Shown here: in pieces, positions 28,945 to 36,137 of the stretch | How positions within the stretch are numbered: the stretch's first letter is position 1 | Layout: every line of letters begins with the position of its first letter | Source: a virus | Reading direction: 5' to 3' (one strand) | DNA length: 36,795 bases | Virus record (IMG/VR): IMGVR_UViG_3300032282_002109 | Span: 1 to 36,795 of that record | Position numbers and translations under genes: made by a program | Notes under the pieces: generated by a model | The model's input: the letters and a program-made list of their open reading frames with translations, nothing else | What the model was told of the DNA's origin: nothing | Database searches by the model: none

Positions 28945-30657
28945 CTAAGCCACCATACGTGAAAAACCTTTGACTTTTTCAAACCTTATGACACTTTCAA
29001 ATTTGTCCTCAAGACCAGTCTTATGTGAGATTACAAAGATATTAGCATCCTTGATAACATAGCGAATAATCTTGAGAAACTCTTCTGTTCCAAATCCATC
29101 AAGTGAAGAATCAAAGACCTCATCCATAATTAATAGATTGGTGTTGACCGAATTTTTCATTCTTGCAACTTCCCTCCAAGTGAAGAGTAGTGCAAGGTCG
29201 ATTCTCATTTTTTCACCTTCACTGAAAGAAGCATATGAAAAGTCTTCATGAATGGGAGACTGGACGGTTTCATTAAACTCCTCATCAAGAGTAAAGTTGA
29301 TATAAAAATCCATCATCTGGAGATAACGGTTTACTTGCTGATTTATCAGCGGTAGATACTTCTTGATGATTTTAGATTTAACTCCACCGTCCTTAAGAAG
29401 ACCATAAGAAAAATCATAATATGTGGTTAGATCTTTTCTGAAAGAAAGTTCGTCGTATACTTCCTTTAGTGTTTGTTTAAAAGATTCTAACTTCTCATGC
29501 TCAGTATTTCTGTTTTTAAGTTGTTCGGTAATAGTTTGAACTTCAGATTCAAGGCCTCGGATTTGTCTTTGATTGAGTGAAATCCGAGTATTGTTTTGAG
29601 AAATCTCATGATTGAGTTTCGTAATCTCCTTAGATAATTCGATGAATTGACGCTCTCGCTCCTGTTCTAACTTTATAGTCTCTTCCAGGTCTTTATAACC
29701 CTTCTGGAGATCCTTTGCTTTATTTTGAGCGTCTACAATTCTATTTAACCGAAACTCTTCTTCTATAGTTTGAGTGCAGGTAGGGCAGACCGTATTTTCG
29801 GTAAAGAACTTATGTTCTTTGGTAATAGCAGATACTTTTTGTGATATCTTGCCTTTCAAATTGTTAAGCTTTACTAACTTATCACCAGACCCAATAACTT
29901 CTTCTTGTTCCTTTGTATACTTAAAAATATCTTCTTCAATCTTAGCATTTTCATTTATATAAACGCCAACTTCGGCATCTAAATTGGCAATCTTTTCTTT
30001 ATTGGCATTAATATTGGCATTACCACGATTCTCAAGTTCCTCAATAAAGTTCTGTTGCATTTGAACTTTATCCTTAAAGGAATCTTTCTTTAATTCAAGA
30101 GTCTTAAGTTCTTCTCGAATCTGACGAATCTTTTCTTTGATAATCAGATTCATTGAAGAGAATACTTTGATATCCAAAAGATCTTCAATTACTTCTCTAC
30201 GATGTGCAGCAGGAAGTTGCATAAAAGGTACAAACGTGCTTGAACCCAGAATAACAATCTGAGTAAAAGACTTATAGTTCATCTTAAGAACATTTTGCTC
30301 CAACCACTTTTGCTGATCTAAGGCTGCAGCATCTTGATCCTGCAAACTACCGTTCTTATAAATCTCAAAAATATTTGGTTTGATACCACGAACAACTTTC
30401 CAATTTGTAGATCCAATTGAAAATTCAACTTCAACCTTACAATCCTTTTCGTTGATTGAGTTAATGAGTTGGGGTTTATTAATCTTACGAAATGGTTTAC
30501 CAAACAGAGAAAAAGTAAGAGCATCCAGAATGGTACTCTTACCAGATCCATTTGCACCAATAATCAAAGAAGTGGCATTTTTTTGGAAATCTACTTCGGT
30601 GAAATTATTTCCAGTGCTGAGGAAATTCTTCCATTTAATTTTTTCAAACAAAATCAT
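28945..30657 (-). CDS. 46: Recombination endonuclease subunit gp46 (Rad50/SbcC-like)
   Basis: Gp46 is the SMC-type ATPase that works with gp47 to resect DNA ends. The 570-residue product (T4: 560) has Walker A GANGSGKS at 34-41, long coiled-coil arms with a central CPTCTQ zinc-hook motif, the ABC signature SEGEKMRIDLALLF and Walker B LLIMDEVFDSSLDG. The ATG at 30657 overlaps the DUF3110-like gene by 14 bp. All ATPase motifs are intact. Confidence 0.95.
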   Translation of the reverse strand: MILFEKIKWKNFLSTGNNFTEVDFQKNATSLIIGANGSGKSTILDALTFSLFGKPFRKINKPQLINSINEKDCKVEVEFSIGSTNWKVVRGIKPNIFEIYKNGSLQDQDAAALDQQKWLEQNVLKMNYKSFTQIVILGSSTFVPFMQLPAAHRREVIEDLLDIKVFSSMNLIIKEKIRQIREELKTLELKKDSFKDKVQMQQNFIEELENRGNANINANKEKIANLDAEVGVYINENAKIEEDIFKYTKEQEEVIGSGDKLVKLNNLKGKISQKVSAITKEHKFFTENTVCPTCTQTIEEEFRLNRIVDAQNKAKDLQKGYKDLEETIKLEQERERQFIELSKEITKLNHEISQNNTRISLNQRQIRGLESEVQTITEQLKNRNTEHEKLESFKQTLKEVYDELSFRKDLTTYYDFSYGLLKDGGVKSKIIKKYLPLINQQVNRYLQMMDFYINFTLDEEFNETVQSPIHEDFSYASFSEGEKMRIDLALLFTWREVARMKNSVNTNLLIMDEVFDSSLDGFGTEEFLKIIRYVIKDANIFVISHKTGLEDKFESVIRFEKVKGFSRMVA

Positions 30658-30913
30658 GGTGTTCAGGAGGAATCACAATATCATCTTTAGTAATAACAGT
30701 ATATCTGCAATTTTGTATTTCGCATGTTTTTAACATTATATCATCTTCCACTTCAAGCACATGCATTTCTGGAAAATCTTGATCTTCCAACATCAAAGCA
30801 AACCGAGTTGCATCATCTTCCTCTTCAAAAATATAAAGAACATGATCTCCTTCGTCATCTTGAACAGCATAGGCTCCTTCAGTTTCTTTGCCGTTGATTG
30901 TTAGAATGAACAT
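30644..30913 (-). CDS. DUF3110-like small acidic protein, 89 aa
   Basis: Residues 1-60 resemble the cyanobacterial DUF3110 family: an opening strand (MFILTINGKETEGAYAV), a VLYIFEEEDDATRFALML helix and QDFPEMHVLEVED. The tail (IPPEHHDFV) lies outside that match. DUF3110 is, to my knowledge, largely cyanobacterial and of unknown function. It sits between gp47 and gp46 with TAATG upstream and a 14-bp overlap downstream, so it is translated with the nuclease complex. Direct host origin is inference. Confidence 0.7.
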   Translation of the reverse strand: MFILTINGKETEGAYAVQDDEGDHVLYIFEEEDDATRFALMLEDQDFPEMHVLEVEDDIMLKTCEIQNCRYTVITKDDIVIPPEHHDFV

Positions 30914-31959
30914 TAAACTAACTCACATGCTTCCTGATAAACTTCTTGCAGAATCTTTTGGACGATTGATTTATCCAAATCAACTTCCGCTTCTTCTATG
31001 TATTTGTTCAGAATTGACATTGTATCTTCAGATTCAAAATCGTCAGAATCGCTGCCATACCATCCATTGAATTCAAAGTTTTCAACAACTTTTAATTCGG
31101 CAACATTTGAAGCATAAAGTTTATCAATGAATTTTTCAAATTTTTTAGTATCTGTTTTTTTACGAACGATTACTCGAACAATCTTATTCTCATATTCCCG
31201 AGTATCGAAAGTTTGATACGGAGTGTCCTCATAGTAAATGTTATAGAACATTTTATACGGATTATTGACTTGTGTCAACTCCAGAGTATCCGTATCGAAA
31301 ATATGAAATCCACGAGTATCATTCACATCATTCCAATACAACTCATAAGGATTTCCTAAGTAAAAGATTCTTCCATCAGTCGATCGAGTGTGATAGTGTC
31401 CCGAGAAAACATAGGTAAACTTTTCAAATAGTTTACTATCAAGACCATGCTCCATGACGATCTGATTATTAACTCTAAATCCTTGAAGTTCAAGGTGGCC
31501 CATCGAACACGAACAAGTTGTATTTTTAATACGCTTGAAGGTAACTTCTTGATTTTCTTGATTAATCCAAGGAATAAAAAGAACTTTAAGTTTGTCTAAT
31601 GCAACTTCTGTTGCCTCAGAATATACTTTGACGTTTTCGTATTCACGCAAAAGCAAATCAACAGAGTTTAGATTATTTGTATTCTTATAATAAGTTGTAT
31701 GATTGCCAACGATTGTGTGAACAACACAACCAAGTTGCTTCAGGCGATCATAATAATTATTTTTAGCCCACGCAAGAGCAGAAAAATCAATTCCTTTTCT
31801 AGAATCAAATGTATCACCCATATCAATTACTGTAGTAATACCTTCTTTCTCTAGAGTAGGAAAGAACACATCATTGTAAAACTTTAAAAAGTAATCATGA
31901 AAATGTTTTGAATTCTTTCTTGCTCCAAAATGCTGGTCTGTAATAATTGCAACTTTCAT
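30913..31959 (-). CDS. 47: Recombination endonuclease subunit gp47 (Mre11/SbcD-like)
   Basis: Gp47 is the metallophosphoesterase nuclease partner of gp46. The 348-residue product (T4: 339) shows the five-motif phosphoesterase pattern: ITDQHFG, DMGDTFDSR, VGNHTTYY, and FSGHYHTRS. The ATG at 31959 shares a base with the gp55 stop (TGATG). The C-terminal helical region that contacts gp46 is present. Confidence 0.95.
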   Translation of the reverse strand: MKVAIITDQHFGARKNSKHFHDYFLKFYNDVFFPTLEKEGITTVIDMGDTFDSRKGIDFSALAWAKNNYYDRLKQLGCVVHTIVGNHTTYYKNTNNLNSVDLLLREYENVKVYSEATEVALDKLKVLFIPWINQENQEVTFKRIKNTTCSCSMGHLELQGFRVNNQIVMEHGLDSKLFEKFTYVFSGHYHTRSTDGRIFYLGNPYELYWNDVNDTRGFHIFDTDTLELTQVNNPYKMFYNIYYEDTPYQTFDTREYENKIVRVIVRKKTDTKKFEKFIDKLYASNVAELKVVENFEFNGWYGSDSDDFESEDTMSILNKYIEEAEVDLDKSIVQKILQEVYQEACELV

Positions 31960-32456
31960 CAGTAGCGAAGCTTAGAATGCACTGCATCTTTAATGCTATT
32001 ATAGTCGCTATAGTTTGATCCGTCAACTGTATTGTTGTCGTCGAATACTTGATCAAATCCAGTTCGTTCAAGAATTTTATTTTTAATTTCTAACTGTTTC
32101 TTTTCCTTTTGAATTCTTCTCAGAAATGCGTAGTGAATAATCTGAGTAAAATAAGCAAAAGGATTCTGAGATTTCTCTGGATTGAAATTATGAATATATT
32201 GAACACAATTTTCAATACCGTCACAAATCATATCATCCTTGAACATGTAATTGACGAAGTTAGGCTTAAAGGATAAATGAGTTGCAATCTTGAGAAAACA
32301 TTCTCCAAGATAATTCGTAATTCTTGGTTTTGGTTTACCTTGAATCTTTGCAATTTCAACATCCTCACGATACTTAATCAGTGCCGCTAAGAACTCTTTA
32401 TTATTTACATAATGCTCTGACCTTTTTCTTTTGGTCATAACTGCAGTAGTTATCAT
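31959..32456 (-). CDS. 55: Late sigma factor gp55
   Basis: Gp55 directs host RNA polymerase to late promoters with a TATAAATA -10. The 165-residue product (T4: 185) has YVNNKEFLAALIKYR, an YMFKDDMICDGIENCVQYIHNF region corresponding to sigma region 2, and NPFAYFTQIIHYAFLRRIQKEKKQ. ATG at 32456 is taken as the start; an ATG six codons later (MTKRKR) is also possible and neither has a Shine-Dalgarno site. It sits directly behind a strong sigma70-type promoter. Several TATAAATA-like motifs in this window fit its action. Confidence 0.93.
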   Translation of the reverse strand: MITTAVMTKRKRSEHYVNNKEFLAALIKYREDVEIAKIQGKPKPRITNYLGECFLKIATHLSFKPNFVNYMFKDDMICDGIENCVQYIHNFNPEKSQNPFAYFTQIIHYAFLRRIQKEKKQLEIKNKILERTGFDQVFDDNNTVDGSNYSDYNSIKDAVHSKLRY

Positions 32457-32481
32457 AAATTGTTATCATTAATATGTAGAT

Positions 32482-32510
32482 ATTATAACACTTCCAAATA
32501 TACTTGACAA
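32482..32510 (-). promoter_or_regulatory. Strong sigma70-type promoter for gp55-gp47-gp46
   Basis: The minus strand reads TTGTCA (32505-32510), 17 bp, TATAAT (32482-32487). The -10 is perfect, spacing is optimal and the -35 has one mismatch. Transcription would start near 32475, about 20 nt before the gp55 ATG. A weak TGTCC/GGACA stem lies between the upstream stop at 32559 and this promoter. Confidence 0.83.
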
Positions 32511-32558
32511 GTATTGGATTTATGTGTAGACTACCTTTGTCCGGGTTGATGGGACATC

Positions 32559-32954
32559 TTAGCTACTCTTAAAGAGTTTTTCTAAGATCTCTTTGGCATC
32601 ATTGACGTTTGCAAGATATCCCATTCCACGAGTGATCTCAGTTTGTTTTTCTTCTGACTTAATAGAGTGTCTTACAAATCTTTGGTACATGGTAATCATT
32701 TCAATATCAGAAGATTCTGACATAGTGAGGATGTCATCCATGTTCAGAATAAACATGTCTTCAGTAGTTGTTTTTAACCATGGTTCTAATTTATATCCCA
32801 TGATTCCCATTCTACCTTTGATTTCCGAAACAATGATTGGATTCGTGACAATCAATAAGGTTCGATCATCCTCTTCGGAAGCAGCTACTTTGGCAAAGAT
32901 TTCTTCGCCTGTTTTTAATTTAAGTGTTGCATAAAAGTCGTCTTCAATTCCCAT
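32559..32954 (-). CDS. Sm-like small protein downstream of uvsW, 131 aa
   Basis: The protein is the longest of the three Sm-like paralogues. It has YATLKLKTGEEIFAKVAA, NPIIVSEI, YKLEPWLKTTTEDMFILNMDDILTMSES and a helical MYQRFVRHSIK tail. It aligns block by block with the products of 18946-19275 and 18708-18953. The KTGEEI turn fits the Sm1 motif. The ATG at 32954 overlaps uvsW by 11 bp. The C-terminal 40 residues are extra and helical. RNA binding is the family-based inference. Confidence 0.75.
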   Translation of the reverse strand: MGIEDDFYATLKLKTGEEIFAKVAASEEDDRTLLIVTNPIIVSEIKGRMGIMGYKLEPWLKTTTEDMFILNMDDILTMSESSDIEMITMYQRFVRHSIKSEEKQTEITRGMGYLANVNDAKEILEKLFKSS

Positions 32955-34416
32955 TTTCTTTTAACTGAATAGTAATTATGTCATAGTTAAAGTTTTCTTC
33001 ATTGTAGATTTTAATTCTTTCAATTAGGTGATTTAGTGTATAATTTTTTCTAGACTTAAAAGTTGTGTCATCGGAAACATCATAAAGAACCGCTTTGGTT
33101 TTATTTTTTCCTTTTCTTAAAACTCTTCCAATTGATTGAAGATTTCTGATTCTTGATTTACTTGGTGAAGCAAAAACTACATTGTGAAGATTACGAATAT
33201 TGATTCCAGTGCTAAAAGTGCCATATGATGCTACAATAATTGCATTCGATTCTCGTTCGGTAATTTCCCTAACGAGTTCTCTTTCCTCAGCATCTACACC
33301 ACCATGAACAAAAAAGACTTTACGATCATCTCGCTTATGTCTATTTATGAGTTCATACAAAGGTTCTCCATGCGTGGAAACCCTACTGTATAATATTAAG
33401 GTATTGCCTTTAAGATCTAAAGCAAGATTCGTGATAAACTTATTTCTTTTCTCATGATTGATTAGATATTGAATCTCATCTTCATAAGTTTCAAATCTTT
33501 GTGGTGTGTGTTTAAGAAGAAGAACTTTAATGTCCAACTTGGATAAGTATCCTTGCTCCATCAGTTCAGCTGTTTTGGTTACTTTGTATGATGGTCCAAA
33601 CAATCCTTCCAAAACCCACTTATGAGTTTGTGTTCCATCTAAAGTTCCAGTAAATCCAAATCTATATTTTGCATGATGTAATTTTGTCATTATAGATATA
33701 AGTGACTTACTCTTGAAAAGGTGAGCCTCATCACCAATTACAACTCCATAATCTTCAAAGAATGAACGTTCCAATTTATATACAGATTGCCATGTTGTAA
33801 TCGTAATTGGATGCTCATTTGTTTTTTCTCTTCCTGAATAAATCTGGTGGCAACATGACTCAACATCTAAACCATAATCGTGAAAATCCCCATATAGTTG
33901 ACTTACAAGGCTGGTCGTTGGTACAATTACAAGAATTTTTTCGTTCCTATCCATATAGTACCGCACGAGGCCGTAGATCATCAGACTTTTACCTGACGCA
34001 GTGGGACTTATCAGCAACTTTCGATTGTGTCGTAGGGCATCATGTACTGCCTCAATTTGATACTGTCTAGGTTGATGAGAGCAGATAGAATACAAATAAT
34101 CTTTTACGCCTTCCATTGATATCGCTTCATTTATCTCAAATGGAAGACCGTAAAATTTATTTTCTTCAAATGAATATGTGTAATTATATTGATTGCAGAA
34201 GTTGACGAGTTTATCTAAGAGACCAACATAGATTTGTTTAGTTCTCATGTCATAGAGATGAATTTCTCCATTCCAATTTTTCCCACGAAACTGTGGCATA
34301 AATTTTGCATTAGGAACTTCAAACTTAAAATGATCCCTAAGTTCATATTCTATATGGGGTTGGGTTCTTATTTTTAAGTATACTTCGTTTGATTTTATAA
34401 TTACTAAATCGCTCAT
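32944..34416 (-). CDS. uvsW: Recombination DNA-RNA helicase UvsW
   Basis: UvsW is a superfamily 2 helicase that remodels stalled forks, branches and R-loops and helps switch T4 to recombination-dependent replication. The 490-residue product (T4: 503) has an N-terminal domain to about 100, Walker A SPTASGKS at 137-144, DEAH box GDEAHLF, FGFTGTLDG motif III, and motif VI QSIGRVLRKG. The ATG at 34416 starts 1 nt after the oxygenase stop. Confidence 0.95.
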   Translation of the reverse strand: MSDLVIIKSNEVYLKIRTQPHIEYELRDHFKFEVPNAKFMPQFRGKNWNGEIHLYDMRTKQIYVGLLDKLVNFCNQYNYTYSFEENKFYGLPFEINEAISMEGVKDYLYSICSHQPRQYQIEAVHDALRHNRKLLISPTASGKSLMIYGLVRYYMDRNEKILVIVPTTSLVSQLYGDFHDYGLDVESCCHQIYSGREKTNEHPITITTWQSVYKLERSFFEDYGVVIGDEAHLFKSKSLISIMTKLHHAKYRFGFTGTLDGTQTHKWVLEGLFGPSYKVTKTAELMEQGYLSKLDIKVLLLKHTPQRFETYEDEIQYLINHEKRNKFITNLALDLKGNTLILYSRVSTHGEPLYELINRHKRDDRKVFFVHGGVDAEERELVREITERESNAIIVASYGTFSTGINIRNLHNVVFASPSKSRIRNLQSIGRVLRKGKNKTKAVLYDVSDDTTFKSRKNYTLNHLIERIKIYNEENFNYDIITIQLKENGN

Positions 34417-34417
34417 A

Positions 34418-35068
34418 TTATTGTATAAAATATGAAGTGTCTAAAGCAATATTTCCTGAAATAGAAATTCTTTCCTCATTACAATTGTAAAATGGATAAA
34501 CCTCATGATTCAATTGTGAAGGAAAAAATAATATTGTTCCCTCTGAATTTTTATCTAAAAAATATTGATATTGAGTAATATGTCCCAATATATTCAAATA
34601 TGAAAAATTAAAATTAGATGCACTTGGACTATTTGAATTTGCTGATATTGGTATTTTGTGTTGTTCTCTATAATCTGTTGGAATCTTCATCCATATGACA
34701 AAAGAATATATGCAAGATTTGTGGATGTGTATGGGATTGAATTCATGTTGTTTTTGAAAATTTACCCAAAAATTGTCCAAGCAATAATTATGTCTATTTG
34801 TTACGGTAGAATAAATTTCACCCAAGTTTCCAAAAACATCCGCATATTTACAACAAAGTTCTAATAAAACATTTTTCCAAAACCAATTATCATCATCTTT
34901 TAATTCCCAACTATTGGAAATATTTCCAACTAAAGTATTATTAGCATTGGTTATATTTTTATATTTTTGTATATAAAACCATAGTCTATCTATAGTTTCT
35001 GTAGAAAGTTTTGTTTCTAACCAACCAGCATTTGGTGGGCAAATTATTTTAATTTCTTCGCTAAACAT
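34418..35068 (-). CDS. AT-rich 2OG-Fe(II) oxygenase-like protein between uvsY and uvsW, 216 aa
   Basis: The ATG at 35068 begins two bases after the uvsY stop. The core has NPIHIHKSCIYSFVIWMKIP with H114 and H116, GTILFFPSQLNHEVYPF with distal H188, and R200 in EERISISGNIA. That matches a widespread phage family of putative 2OG oxygenases, also represented by the gene at 15575-16219. Its Asn/Ile/Tyr-rich, AT-rich composition contrasts with uvsY and uvsW. The substrate is unknown. Confidence 0.78.
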   Translation of the reverse strand: MFSEEIKIICPPNAGWLETKLSTETIDRLWFYIQKYKNITNANNTLVGNISNSWELKDDDNWFWKNVLLELCCKYADVFGNLGEIYSTVTNRHNYCLDNFWVNFQKQHEFNPIHIHKSCIYSFVIWMKIPTDYREQHKIPISANSNSPSASNFNFSYLNILGHITQYQYFLDKNSEGTILFFPSQLNHEVYPFYNCNEERISISGNIALDTSYFIQ

Positions 35069-35070
35069 TA

Positions 35071-35508
35071 TCAACCATAACCTGCTTGGAATTTTACAAA
35101 TTCGATTGCATTCTTTATTTGGTAAGTTCTATTTTGAATTACCTTTAAAATACTCTCTAAGTAATTTAGCATAGTTTCATAATAGTCAATTTTGAGACAA
35201 ACTTGAGATAATTTTTGATCTGCATCAAGATACTTTTGAAGTGTATCTTTGTCTCGAATTTTTTTAGGAAAAGGATCCTCTACATAAACTTCAGGGTCTG
35301 CTTTACCTGTATAATATTCATACCGTTCGTGACGAATATTTCTTTTCTGCTGTTCTGCTTTTTTCTTTAAAAGAAGAATAGTATTGTAGATACTAAAATA
35401 CTTTGCATGTAATGCGGGAATGTTTAAAGATTCTGTATGAAGATTGTCAATATCAATCTGGGAATCTTCTTCCCACATATTTTGAATCATATCAAGGTCA
35501 AAGGTCAT
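35071..35508 (-). CDS. uvsY: Recombination mediator UvsY
   Basis: UvsY loads UvsX on single-stranded DNA coated with gp32. The 145-residue product (T4: 137) matches in length and pattern: an N-terminal DLDMIQNMWEEDSQIDIDNL, a basic central YEYYTGKADPEVY segment equivalent to T4 LDYYSGRGD, and a final IQNRTYQIKNAIEFVKFQAG. The ATG at 35508 overlaps the tube-like gene by 4 bp (ATGA), putting a recombination gene in the late capsid region, as in T4. Confidence 0.92.
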   Translation of the reverse strand: MTFDLDMIQNMWEEDSQIDIDNLHTESLNIPALHAKYFSIYNTILLLKKKAEQQKRNIRHERYEYYTGKADPEVYVEDPFPKKIRDKDTLQKYLDADQKLSQVCLKIDYYETMLNYLESILKVIQNRTYQIKNAIEFVKFQAGYG

Positions 35509-36068
35509 AAATTATTTCCGTTTAAATCAGTTATATTGTAGATAGTATACTTGAAAGTGACTTCTGCAGTCAAATATTGAATGTCTGTGTCGGTAGCATC
35601 AAATTGAAGATCTGACAATGCGTATGGCCAAAGATCTTTGAACTTGAGTTTAAAGTTTGGAGTTGAACTACTCGTCAAAACTTGTAATGTTCCATCCGAG
35701 TAGATATTCATCAACTTTGAATCAGTTGTATCTACATACTTTTGTTCTTTCTGAAGATTGTAAATTTCATCAAGTGTTTCTGGAAATCCAAGACCACGTA
35801 TCCAGTTTTGAATTTCCATATAGTTCTCAAGGTCTTCATCTACAAGAAATCTAAGTACAAGATCATTGAAAACTACTTTGTCTCCAGGAGTATCAATGTC
35901 CTTCAGGTATGATGGTTGAATTGCAACGCCTAAAGTAAGACCTGGAATATTTGCTGAGTTTGAAAAGAAAGCAACCTTTGGACAACGATTTAATACAAAC
36001 TTAAATCCTGTTGGTGAAAGGAAGTTTCTATTTTGTATCTGATTACTAAATGCGTTGCCGACTGCCAT
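35505..36068 (-). CDS. gp19-like tail tube superfamily protein, 187 aa
   Basis: The product shares the T4 gp19 pattern: GDKVVFNDLVLRFLVDEDLE, EIQNWIRGLG, and a final FKDLWPYALSDLQFDATDTD stretch followed by LTAEVTFKYTIYNI. T4 tube proteins have about 163 residues. The gene lies after gp23 rather than next to gp18, so it may be a second tube-fold protein, such as a tail-completion (gp3-type) protein, rather than the main tube subunit. It starts a new unit behind a terminator and late promoter. Confidence 0.8.
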   Translation of the reverse strand: MAVGNAFSNQIQNRNFLSPTGFKFVLNRCPKVAFFSNSANIPGLTLGVAIQPSYLKDIDTPGDKVVFNDLVLRFLVDEDLENYMEIQNWIRGLGFPETLDEIYNLQKEQKYVDTTDSKLMNIYSDGTLQVLTSSSTPNFKLKFKDLWPYALSDLQFDATDTDIQYLTAEVTFKYTIYNITDLNGNNL

Positions 36069-36079
36069 CTTTTTCTAAC

Positions 36080-36087
36080 TATTTAGA
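36080..36087 (-). promoter_or_regulatory. Late-promoter-like TCTAAATA upstream of the tube-like gene
   Basis: The minus strand reads TCTAAATA, one mismatch from the late consensus, about 12 bp before the ATG at 36068 and directly after the terminator T-tract. Confidence 0.55.
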
Positions 36088-36116
36088 TAAAAAAAGAGGG
36101 TCCCGAAGGACCCTCT
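36088..36116 (-). terminator. Intrinsic terminator after the capsid gene
   Basis: On the minus strand AGAGGGTCC-TTCG-GGACCCTCT forms a perfect 9-bp stem with a UUCG tetraloop, followed by TTTTTTTA. It is the strongest terminator in the window and would sharply separate the abundant capsid message from the tail/recombination unit. Confidence 0.93.
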
Positions 36117-36137
36117 GAGTTCTCGTGTGAGAATGGC

